From NCBI GenBank assembly GCA_025059875.1, contig JANXCT010000002.1:23910-87909 (forward strand): 64,000 nucleotides of DNA. The letters are read 5' to 3'. A program made the position numbers and the translations under genes. Shown piece by piece: positions 17,787 to 25,409 of this stretch. Below the pieces are notes generated by a model. The model made no database searches and had not been told where the DNA came from. It saw only the letters and a list, made by a program, of their open reading frames with translations. Origin of the DNA: Candidatus Kapaibacterium sp. (GTDB taxonomy: Bacteria > Bacteroidota > Ignavibacteria > Kapaibacteriales > HRBIN21). Numbering within the stretch: the stretch's first letter is position 1; each line of letters opens with the position of its first letter.

Positions 17787-19069
17787 TGGGGTGGGAGCTC
17801 TTCTTGCAGGGACCACTCTTTGCTGTCTTCCTTGGCAATGCCTTCATAGCCGTCGGAGGTGCCGTCGTTGGGACCTTTGCAGTGCTGCGGCGTGAGGGGA
17901 TGCTGGCGGATGTGTTGGCGCATGCTGTCGTGCCGGGTATTGGATTCGCGTACCTGCTATCGGCGCAGAAGGAGCTGCCTATGCTAGCACTGGGGGCATT
18001 CCTGACGGCACTGGCGGCAGCAGGAGCGGTTGAGCTACTTCGCCGGATGGCACGCCTTTCCGAGGACAGTCGCTTAGGAGTGGTGCTGGCTGCCTCTTTC
18101 GGGCTGGGGATTGTCTTGTTGACGCTGCTACAGAGCCGTCAGGGACCGGACCAGACAGGACTGTGGCGATTCCTCTTTGGGCAGGCAGCGGCCGTCAGAG
18201 TAGAGGACCTGCCACTCATTGTGGCCGTGACGGCGCTGTCCCTTCTCTTCGTTGCCATCGCTTTCAGAGAGCTTGTGGCAATGGCGTTCGATGCCGAGTT
18301 CCTGCGAGCGCTCCCGCTGCCACTACAGTGGGTGGAGGTTGGCTATCGGGTTGCAGTCGTTGCCATCACAGTGGTAGGAATCCAGAGCGTTGGAGCGCTT
18401 CTCATCGTGGGGCTGTTCGTGCTTCCGCCGATGGCAGCGCGGCTGTGGGTACGACGTGTGCCAGGGATGCTGGTGGGGAGCGTTGCAGTGGCGCTGGGGG
18501 CTGTCGTGGTCGGTTTGGGATTGTCGTGGAATCTCCCCTATGTTGCAACGGGTCCGGTCATCGTGACAGCAGCGGCAGGGATGGTGTTGCTCTCGCACCT
18601 CTTTGCTCCGCACCGTGGAGTGCTGGCACGGGCGTGGGGGTACGGGATGCGATGGTTACGGCGCTGGGATGAGCATGCCCACAAGCTGCTCTACTACGGC
18701 ATAGAGCGGAGTGGTGGGGAGTGTTGGGAGGGACCCATACTACGGCCGGAGTACGGAGGGAGCCGTGCCGGGGCTGTGCTCGTGCTCGTATGGCTGTGGC
18801 TTCGAGGCTCAATACGGTGGGAGGGTCGCAGGCGCTGGCGGGTGACCAAGCTCGGGCATAGGAGGGCCTGCCAGATTGTCCGTCGCCATCGCCTCTGGGA
18901 GCTGTACTTGGAGCGCTTCTTCGGTGTGCCAGCCGACCGCGTCCACCTCGAGGCCGAGCTCGTAGAGCATGTGCTCTCTCCGGAGATCGAGGAGCGACTC
19001 CAAGAGCTGCTCCAACAGCCGGAACATGATCCTCACGGACGTCCGATCCCACCGCGGCAGAACGGGTGA
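17783..19069 (+). CDS. Metal ABC permease fused to DtxR/MntR-like metal-sensing domain (YtgCR-like)
   Basis: 428 residues. About 1-275 is an ABC-3 family permease with eight or so helices. After a basic linker (RWLRRWDEHAHKLLYYGIE) the C-terminal about 140 residues match the DtxR/MntR family: VTKLGHRRACQIVRRHRLWE, FFGVPADRVHLEAELVEHVLS, PEIEERLQELL, and HDPHGRPIP. Metal ligands of the family are kept (His and Glu of RRHRLWE, His of RVH, E-x2-EH with Glu in place of DtxR Cys102, the MntR-like choice). A segment of winged-helix length precedes it but its recognition helix is poorly conserved. The same fusion and gene order occur in chlamydial ytgABCRD. Confidence 0.85.
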   Translation: MMGWELFLQGPLFAVFLGNAFIAVGGAVVGTFAVLRREGMLADVLAHAVVPGIGFAYLLSAQKELPMLALGAFLTALAAAGAVELLRRMARLSEDSRLGVVLAASFGLGIVLLTLLQSRQGPDQTGLWRFLFGQAAAVRVEDLPLIVAVTALSLLFVAIAFRELVAMAFDAEFLRALPLPLQWVEVGYRVAVVAITVVGIQSVGALLIVGLFVLPPMAARLWVRRVPGMLVGSVAVALGAVVVGLGLSWNLPYVATGPVIVTAAAGMVLLSHLFAPHRGVLARAWGYGMRWLRRWDEHAHKLLYYGIERSGGECWEGPILRPEYGGSRAGAVLVLVWLWLRGSIRWEGRRRWRVTKLGHRRACQIVRRHRLWELYLERFFGVPADRVHLEAELVEHVLSPEIEERLQELLQQPEHDPHGRPIPPRQNG

Positions 19070-20013
19070 TGGAGCTCCTCTGGATCCCCTTCACGGCATC
19101 ACTGCTGGCAGTAGCGAGTTCGCTCCTGGGAAGCTTCCTCCTGCTTCGTCGGATGGCTCTACTGGGAGATGCGGTCTCTCACGCTGTCCTTCCCGGGATT
19201 GTGCTGGCTTACCTCTGGAGTGGGGTGCGAGAGCTTCCAGTCATGCTCCTCGGAGCGGGGGTGAGCGCGTTGGTGGCAGTCTTTCTGCTCCAGGTGTTGC
19301 AGTATCGCTTCGGGTGGCATGCCGATGCAGCACTGGCTGCGGTCCTGGCGAGCTTCTTTGCTGTTGGCATCCTCCTGCTATCGGCGTTCGGCGGCAAAGT
19401 GGATTTGGACGTGGAGTGTGTCCTGTATGGGGAGCTTGCCTACGTGCCTTTGGACATGGTGACGGTCGGCCCCCTGATGGTGCCCAGAGCGACGCTGTGG
19501 GCGCTGCTCCTGGTGGGGATTGCTGCCGTGGTGTTGCTGGTGGCGTGGAAGGAGCTGGTGGTGAGCACGTTTGATCCGGAGTTTGCAGAGGTGTCGGGGA
19601 TAACCCCGAAGCTATGGCAGGCGGTCCTGCTGGGCATGACGGCGATGGTGGCGGTAGTAGGCTTCGTACTTGTCGGGGCGATCTTGGTTGTAGCACTCTT
19701 GACAGTGCCGGCTGCTACGGCTCGGCTGTTGACGGCCCGACTGCTGAGAATGGTGGTAATTGCCGTCCTCGTTGGTATCAGTAGCGCAGTCGCTGGCTAT
19801 ATTACTGCCTCAAACCTTGGAGGAGCTGTAGCTGGCTGGATGGTGTTAGCGGCCACTTTGCAGTTCGTTGTTGCTGTCGTCTGGTCCTGGTTGCGGCATC
19901 GCTTTAGACCAGGCCCCAGCGTCGGCGTAGGAACCACTCTGCCGAAAGAATCAGCAGGGCCAGTGCTAAGAGCCACGGGGAGTGCCAGAGGGCAATCTCG
20001 CGGCGAGTGGTAG
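19066..20013 (+). CDS. Metal ABC transporter permease (TroD/YtgD type)
   Basis: A 315-residue ABC-3 family permease with about eight hydrophobic helices. RMALLGDAVSHAVLPGIVLAY near the N terminus and the FDPEFAEVSGI cytoplasmic loop are family motifs. It is the second, unfused permease of the heterodimer with the gene upstream, which it overlaps by ATGA. The last about 34 residues (from PGPSVGVGTTLP) lie beyond the conserved domain and are encoded on DNA antisense to the 3' end of the VWA gene, a 110-base convergent overlap. Confidence 0.88.
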   Translation: MMELLWIPFTASLLAVASSLLGSFLLLRRMALLGDAVSHAVLPGIVLAYLWSGVRELPVMLLGAGVSALVAVFLLQVLQYRFGWHADAALAAVLASFFAVGILLLSAFGGKVDLDVECVLYGELAYVPLDMVTVGPLMVPRATLWALLLVGIAAVVLLVAWKELVVSTFDPEFAEVSGITPKLWQAVLLGMTAMVAVVGFVLVGAILVVALLTVPAATARLLTARLLRMVVIAVLVGISSAVAGYITASNLGGAVAGWMVLAATLQFVVAVVWSWLRHRFRPGPSVGVGTTLPKESAGPVLRATGSARGQSRGEW

Positions 20014-22054
20014 CCACGACCGGGCGGAACCCGGGGAGCGTGCGAATAAACTCCCACGCTAGGGCTGCTAAATCGGCTGTGAAGAATGCTCCGCCGGTGC
20101 GAGCGGCAAGGTTCCGTAAGAGTTCAGCATCCGCCCGGAGAGAGCGCGCTTCCAGTCCAACGTCGCCGATACTGAAGCGGCCTCGGTCGGATCCAAGTTG
20201 TGTGGTGCCCAGGGTGGCTGTGCCGCTGAAGGCGTACTCACCGCTCGGGAGGCTGGAGAGGCTCCCCTGGTAGACTCCAGCACCTGCAGGCTGGAGGAGG
20301 AGTTCTTGGGTCTGATTACTGGAGACGACCCGGACGGAGACGGTAGCGGTGGTAACCGGGTTTCCCTCGGGATCCGTCACGGAGGCCCAGAAGCGCACAG
20401 ACTCGCCAGCGGCATAGAAGCGTTTCGTGGTGCGGATGCGGACCTGTGGGTTGCGTTCTGCAGCAAGGAGCCACTGCGTGAGGTTCGTTGCCAGTGCAGA
20501 GAAGTGGTCGACAGGGTTCCTCCCGCGGGCCTGCTCAGCCGCGAAGCCCATGAGCTTCCAGCGGTGGAGGCCATAGCCGAGCACCGCCAGGCTACGGCGA
20601 GGCTGCTCTTGGGCAACGAAGAAGGGCAGCCGTATGGCTCCCGAGGCTGCAGTGGCTAAGATTTCAGTATTCGGCTTCGGTTGAGCAGCTTCGAGGGCGA
20701 TCAAGGGAGGTAGCGAGCGCCATGCCTCGTCGGCGGAGAGTGTGCGCGTCAACGGATGTGTAGCCGCTGTGGGTGTGGGCGCAACCGCTGCCGCATGCTC
20801 TCGCACCTGCGCAGCGAAGGTGATGGGTAGATAAGGCTCTAAGAGTCGTGCCTTGCTTGGGTCTACAAGTGGCCCGAGGATGACCGCTATAGGACGCTCT
20901 CGGGCCAACTCTTCTGCGATCGCCTTCACCACTGGCTCGGGCGTGGTGCGTGTAGGGAAGTCCACGAGGATGAAGGCATCAGCCTGGCGTAAGAGGGCGG
21001 GTGAGGGCTGACCTTCGTAGAAGGTCGTGGCATCTTTGTGGACGAAGGTGGAGAGCTCCAGCAAAGGATTGCGCTGCAGCTCACGCCGCAGAAAGGCAAA
21101 ATCAGGGCTTGGCGAGCCAGCGAAGAGGAGGATGCGCCGGCGTGAGCGACTGACTTCGACGAACGCTGTAGCCTCGTTGTTCCGCTGCGTTGCTTCTTCA
21201 GGAATGGCTGGAACACGCACCGAGAGCCGTTGGAATCCTTCTGACTGGGGCGTGTAGGTGAAGGCAACGGTGTAGGCCGATTGCTCTGGACGTAGGTTGA
21301 GGGTCTGCTCGGCAATCCGCCGTATGTTCTCCCAGAGCTCAACCCGAATGGTCTGGGGTTGGAGACCTGTTGCGGTGAGCAGAGCGTATACTGTGGTCTG
21401 GCTCCCCAGAGGCACGCGTTCGTTCACCAGCAGGCTCTGAACGGCGAGGTCTCTAATTGGCGTTGTGTCCCCGACGAGGATTGTGACGACGGGTTTCCCC
21501 AGCATCTCCGCTTCGGCTACGGGATCACTGCCTGCGGTGACGACCCCATCGCTGATGAGGAGCACCGCCTGGATGTTGCGGTGACGGGCCTCCGAAGCTG
21601 CCCAGCGAAGCGCCTGGGCAATGTCGGTTGCAGGTCCATCAAGGCTTAAGGAGTCGGGATGCCAAGATTCTAGGGGAGTCACGCTGGCATCGAAGCGGGC
21701 CAAGAGGGCTGAAGGAGATTCCAGTAGCGGCTGGAGCCGACGGAGGGCGGCGCGATAAGCCTGGGCTCGATCCCCAGCTGCATCGCGGAGGCGGAGGGAG
21801 CTAGAGTTGTCTAGAAGGACGGCAACTTGGGGTTCCTGGCGTAGTGCCGTCAGGCTCCCTACCAGGGGCTGCCAGAGTGCAAACACCAGCAAGCACAGCG
21901 CTATGCTGCGTAGTACAGTCAAGACCAGACGTTGCCGCTGCGATAGCGGAGGGGACAGCCTCCAGTATGCCCACACGCTAATTCCGATGGCTCCCGCGAG
22001 TGTCACTAGAGCCAACCACCAAGGGATGGCGATGCTGAACGTGTAGTCGTGCAT
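19904..22054 (-). CDS. Membrane protein with von Willebrand A-like domain
   Basis: 716 residues. There are two N-terminal helices (IPWWLALVTLAGAIGISVWAY and about 45-65), then a VWA-type region (QVAVLLDNSSSLRLRDAAGD, and AVLLISDGVVTAGSDP) with a MIDAS-like DxSxS. Next come several beta-sandwich-like stretches, a Rossmann-like segment (RRILLFAGSPSPDFAFLRRE), and a C-terminal helix (SPWLLALALLILSAEWFL). This is the large membrane VWA/GATase-like family common in FCB bacteria, whose role is unknown, often near MoxR/DUF58 genes; none are seen here. Its 3' end overlaps the permease gene by 110 bases. Confidence 0.72.
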   Translation of the reverse strand: MHDYTFSIAIPWWLALVTLAGAIGISVWAYWRLSPPLSQRQRLVLTVLRSIALCLLVFALWQPLVGSLTALRQEPQVAVLLDNSSSLRLRDAAGDRAQAYRAALRRLQPLLESPSALLARFDASVTPLESWHPDSLSLDGPATDIAQALRWAASEARHRNIQAVLLISDGVVTAGSDPVAEAEMLGKPVVTILVGDTTPIRDLAVQSLLVNERVPLGSQTTVYALLTATGLQPQTIRVELWENIRRIAEQTLNLRPEQSAYTVAFTYTPQSEGFQRLSVRVPAIPEEATQRNNEATAFVEVSRSRRRILLFAGSPSPDFAFLRRELQRNPLLELSTFVHKDATTFYEGQPSPALLRQADAFILVDFPTRTTPEPVVKAIAEELARERPIAVILGPLVDPSKARLLEPYLPITFAAQVREHAAAVAPTPTAATHPLTRTLSADEAWRSLPPLIALEAAQPKPNTEILATAASGAIRLPFFVAQEQPRRSLAVLGYGLHRWKLMGFAAEQARGRNPVDHFSALATNLTQWLLAAERNPQVRIRTTKRFYAAGESVRFWASVTDPEGNPVTTATVSVRVVSSNQTQELLLQPAGAGVYQGSLSSLPSGEYAFSGTATLGTTQLGSDRGRFSIGDVGLEARSLRADAELLRNLAARTGGAFFTADLAALAWEFIRTLPGFRPVVATTRREIALWHSPWLLALALLILSAEWFLRRRWGLV

Positions 22055-22096
22055 CCGACGGTCTGCGTTGCTCCACTGCGTTCGGTTGGGGTTCGC

Positions 22097-22104
22097 TAAT
22101 TTTG
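22097..22104 (+). promoter_or_regulatory. Putative -7 promoter box (TAATTTTG) of tRNA-Pro
   Basis: An exact TAnnTTTG match ending 8 bases before the mature tRNA 5' end, the spacing expected if transcription starts at or next to the tRNA. It is the strongest positional support for this promoter motif in the window. Confidence 0.55.
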
Positions 22105-22112
22105 TGGCGCGT

Positions 22113-22186
22113 CGGGGTGTAGCTCAGCCTGGTAGAGCACTGTGTTCGGGACGCAGGGGCCGGAGGTTCGAATCCTCTCACCCCGA
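22113..22186 (+). tRNA. tRNA-Pro (anticodon CGG)
   Basis: Full cloverleaf by eye: acceptor stem CGGGGTG with CACCCCG, D stem GCTC/GAGC, anticodon stem CTGTG/CGCAG with loop TTCGGGA (anticodon CGG, reading CCG codons), T arm GGAGG-TTCGAAT-CCTCT, discriminator A. CCA is not encoded. The first pair C1-G72 is the bacterial tRNA-Pro identity feature. It is a single gene between two minus-strand protein genes, with its own promoter box and a downstream hairpin. Confidence 0.95.
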
Positions 22187-22196
22187 CAGCTTGGGA

Positions 22197-22230
22197 GCCG
22201 CTGCCTGCAGAGGGCAGCGGCATTTGTATT
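22197..22230 (+). terminator. Probable intrinsic terminator after tRNA-Pro
   Basis: A perfect 9-bp stem (GCCGCTGCC with GGCAGCGGC), 7-base loop, then a T-rich tail (ATTTGTATT). It starts 11 bases after the tRNA. It also lies downstream of prfA on the other strand but has no T tail there. Confidence 0.6.
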
Positions 22231-22319
22231 CGATGCCAGCGTGAGTCGCCGCTGGGAAAGCGCACGGCGTTTCCATCGCCGAATGCATCCACAGCGGGGG
22301 CGGAGAGAACTCATCTTCG

Positions 22320-23420
22320 CTACACCTCTGGAAGCTGCTGGAGTTGCTGGAGCTGAGTAGTGCGCTCCTGGAGCTTGAGCTGCTCCACTATCGGGTCGAG
22401 CTTTCCCTCTAAGACCTCCGACAGCTGGAAGTTCTTGGCCTCTCCCGAGAGGCGGTGGTCGGTGACGCGGTTCTGGGGGAAGTTGTATGTGCGGATCTTC
22501 TCGGAACGGTCGCCTGTACGGATTTGGCTGCGCCGCTGCTGGGCGAGTCGTTCCTCTTGCTGCTGGCGCTGGAGCTGGTAGAGGCGTGCACGGAGCACCT
22601 TGAGGGCCTTCTCTCGGTTGCGGTGCTGTGAGCGTTCGTCCTGGCACTGCACAACGATGCCGGTGGGGACGTGGACGATGCGGACGGCTGTCTCTACTTT
22701 GTTGACATTCTGCCCACCGTGCCCACTGGCCCGGAAGACGTCAATCCGCAAGTCTTCCTCTCGCAGCTGTACTTCGAGCTCTTCAGGCTCTGGCAGGACG
22801 GCGACGGTGGCGGCGGAAGTATGGATGCGGCCACTGGACTCCGTCACCGGGACACGCTGGACGCGATGGACTCCGCTCTCGTACTTCATCGTCCCGTAGA
22901 CGTCCTCGCCGCTCAGGGAGAAGACGATCTCTTTGAATCCCCCGAGATCGCTCTCGCTGAAGTCCACTACCTCTAACTTCCACCCCTTGCGCTCGGCATA
23001 CCGCTGGTAGATGCGGAAAAGGTCAGCAGCGAACAGAGCTGCCTCTTCTCCGCCTGTGCCTGCCCGGATTTCTACGATGCAGTCGCGGCTGTCATCAGGG
23101 TCTGAGGGGAGGAGTGCCAAGCGGAGAGCCTCGGCAGTCTCGTTGAGGCGGTCTTCGATGCTCTCCAGCTCTTCGCTAGCTAAGTGACGCAGCTCCGGGT
23201 CTGTCTCTGTCGTCAGCAGCTCCCGTAGAGAGTTCCACTCCTGCAAGAGGCGCAAGTACCGTTCAGCTTGCTCCGCAGCAGGCCGGAGACGTTTGAGCTC
23301 GCGGGCAATCGCTGCTGCTTGGTGTGGATCGGCTGCAACCGCGGGGTCTTCCAATTGCTGTTGCAATCTGCGGTAGTGGTCTAACGTTGTTTGGGCTGCC
23401 CGTTCCAGAGCAGGTTCCAT
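22320..23420 (-). CDS. prfA: Peptide chain release factor 1
   Basis: 366 residues. It recognises UAA/UAG and triggers peptide release on the ribosome. Seen are the codon-recognition tripeptide PVT in VQRVPVTESSGRIHTSAA (RF1 type, not the SPF of RF2), the catalytic GGQ in RASGHGGQNVNKVE, and the basic C-terminal tail. The frame is open to 23978, but the ATG at 23420 gives the standard length and N-terminal coiled domain. It starts 43 bases from the divergent lipoprotein gene. The modifying PrmC is not in the window. Confidence 0.93.
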   Translation of the reverse strand: MEPALERAAQTTLDHYRRLQQQLEDPAVAADPHQAAAIARELKRLRPAAEQAERYLRLLQEWNSLRELLTTETDPELRHLASEELESIEDRLNETAEALRLALLPSDPDDSRDCIVEIRAGTGGEEAALFAADLFRIYQRYAERKGWKLEVVDFSESDLGGFKEIVFSLSGEDVYGTMKYESGVHRVQRVPVTESSGRIHTSAATVAVLPEPEELEVQLREEDLRIDVFRASGHGGQNVNKVETAVRIVHVPTGIVVQCQDERSQHRNREKALKVLRARLYQLQRQQQEERLAQQRRSQIRTGDRSEKIRTYNFPQNRVTDHRLSGEAKNFQLSEVLEGKLDPIVEQLKLQERTTQLQQLQQLPEV

Positions 23421-23463
23421 GCTCAGCGTGGATAGTCGCAGTCGTACCGCCGCTAAGAGACGG

Positions 23464-25386
23464 ATGAAGAGGAGCCTTTTACGTACGTGCATGGTCGCAG
23501 GGCTCTTGGGACTTACCGGATGCCCGTCAGAGAACCCGCTGCTGGTGGATCCTCCGAGAACGGCTGATAGCCTGCTCGTTGCGTTTCTTTCACTAGTATC
23601 CGACGGACAGCCTCGTCGAGTGGAGCTTGGAGATACAAGTGTAGTGCTCCTCCCTGGTGAGCGTAGCGCAGCTCTGTTTGCGTCCCGGGATTCGTTGACA
23701 CTCCGAATCTGGCGAGATGAGAGTACGACTACGCGCTTTCCTCTTCGCCTCCTACGCCAGATGCTCCATCTGGTCGTCATCGGCCCGACTGCCGATGGGA
23801 AGGACACGGCAGCCCTGTTCCTGCAGCCTCTCGGCTCGTTAGAGGGGGGGAGTACAGTGCGTCTGATTAACATGGTTCCTGCGGCCCAAGAGTATACCCT
23901 CCGGATTGGCTGTCCGAATGCTCCGTCAGTGGCGAAGTCTGCACAGTGGCTCTCGGAGACAGGTTCGCTGACACTCACCGCCAGCCGGGAGCTTGCTCTC
24001 TCTGTTACTGCAGCCTTGGGAACTGGCGAGCGCGTTGTGGGTACATGGCGCCTGAGTCCTCGTGCTGGGGCTGCCTATTCCTTCTTCGTGTGGGGAGAGC
24101 CTGCCAGTCCGAGTGTAGGGATAGCTGAGGACACGCGTCTGACGGCACATCGGCTGTGGGAACCCGACAGGATCACGCAGGCTACGGTAGCTCTTCGGGT
24201 GCTCAATCTTGCCTCCCAGCCGGTGACGGTTGTCCGCAATCCACAGGGTAGCGTGGTGGAGCCGGAGGTAGCGCCATTCCGAGTTGGTCCCTACCGAGAT
24301 ATGCCCGTCTGTGGAGACGTACAGCCGGACTCCTTCCTCGTTCGCACATCCTCCGGTGTCCAACTCATGCTCTCCGCAAGCCTCGAGCCTTTCCGGCGCT
24401 ATACGCTCGTTCTAACGGACTCTGCTGAGCGGCTGCTCGGGCAGCTTGTCATGACGGACGAGAGGCCGACTGGAGCTGTACGCTTGCGCATCTTCCATGC
24501 TGCGGCTGGGAATGGAGCTGTAGAGATCGCTACTGGGGCCCGTGGAGAGGGACAGCTCCTCGGTGGCCAGCTTCTCGCAAGTGGTGTGGTGCTTGGGGAA
24601 GCACGCGAGGGAGCCGTAGTCCCAGCAGGCTCGCTGCCATTGCTGGTGTGGAGTTCAGCACTGCCGCGGACGCTGCTGGCAGCAGCTGTCATCAGGGTCA
24701 CGAGCGGACGGGCAGGATTCCTCTGTTTGCTACCGGCAACAAGTAACGGTACTGGAGTGAAGCTTGCATGGGTGGATGATACTGACGAGGAGCAGGCCAT
24801 TGTCCCTCTGCCTAACGGCATCCCCGTACAGCTCCTCCAGGGACTTCCGGGACAGGACGTTGCTCTCTCGGCAGCGCCAGTCCTTAGTGGGGTCTCGGTG
24901 CTGTACCGCACGGTTGTAACGACCGTGCTCCCGCCGCAGGGAGCAGTGCTGAGTGCCTTGGGACATCAGTGGCCGATAGCTGGCGCCGCGATGGATTCCC
25001 TACAGCTGCTCGTATTGGCAGAGGCAGAAGGGAGGGTGCAACTCTTCCGCTTCACATCTCCACGGCGCTGGGGGACAGCCTGGGGAGCACAGTGGCGTTT
25101 CGTCAATACCAGTGATTTAGCGGCGATTGATGTGTTCTCCGACACCATCGTCGAGGGTCAGGTTGCCGAACGGCTCCTCTTCCAGGGGCTGCAGCGAGGG
25201 ACAGCGACACCATTCGAGCTCATTCCAAGGGAATATCGCCTCGGAGTTCGGATTCGAGACAGCAGCTCTAGGGCACTCGTGGCACGGGCTGACAACGTGC
25301 TCTTTCCCGTGGGATACCGCTACTCCGTTATTTTTGTGGGCAATCGCCGCAATGGCTATGGCCTGGTCTTCCTCCAGGAGCTGTAG
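23464..25386 (+). CDS. DUF4397-like repeat lipoprotein
   Basis: About 640 residues. The signal peptide MKRSLLRTCMVAGLLGLTGC ends in a lipobox (LTGC). The mature part holds several repeats resembling DUF4397 (STVRLINMVPAAQEYTLRIG, VALRVLNLASQPVTVV, GAVRLRIFHAAAGNGAVEIA), beta-rich domains of about 100-120 residues found in envelope lipoproteins. The ATG at 23464 is chosen over an upstream open frame (to 23419) because it starts the signal peptide. It precedes the secreted protease gene by 23 bases and may be co-transcribed. Function unknown. Confidence 0.7.
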   Translation: MKRSLLRTCMVAGLLGLTGCPSENPLLVDPPRTADSLLVAFLSLVSDGQPRRVELGDTSVVLLPGERSAALFASRDSLTLRIWRDESTTTRFPLRLLRQMLHLVVIGPTADGKDTAALFLQPLGSLEGGSTVRLINMVPAAQEYTLRIGCPNAPSVAKSAQWLSETGSLTLTASRELALSVTAALGTGERVVGTWRLSPRAGAAYSFFVWGEPASPSVGIAEDTRLTAHRLWEPDRITQATVALRVLNLASQPVTVVRNPQGSVVEPEVAPFRVGPYRDMPVCGDVQPDSFLVRTSSGVQLMLSASLEPFRRYTLVLTDSAERLLGQLVMTDERPTGAVRLRIFHAAAGNGAVEIATGARGEGQLLGGQLLASGVVLGEAREGAVVPAGSLPLLVWSSALPRTLLAAAVIRVTSGRAGFLCLLPATSNGTGVKLAWVDDTDEEQAIVPLPNGIPVQLLQGLPGQDVALSAAPVLSGVSVLYRTVVTTVLPPQGAVLSALGHQWPIAGAAMDSLQLLVLAEAEGRVQLFRFTSPRRWGTAWGAQWRFVNTSDLAAIDVFSDTIVEGQVAERLLFQGLQRGTATPFELIPREYRLGVRIRDSSSRALVARADNVLFPVGYRYSVIFVGNRRNGYGLVFLQEL

Positions 25387-25409
25387 GAAGTTGTGAAAGG
25401 GAAAAAGCA

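Noticed and set aside
22231..22319. Possible small RNA after the tRNA terminator
   Set aside because: Only short imperfect stems are seen, with no promoter box or known RNA family pattern.
22837..23420. prfA as peptide chain release factor 2
   Set aside because: The tripeptide is PVT, not SPF, and no programmed-frameshift site is present, so RF1 is favoured.
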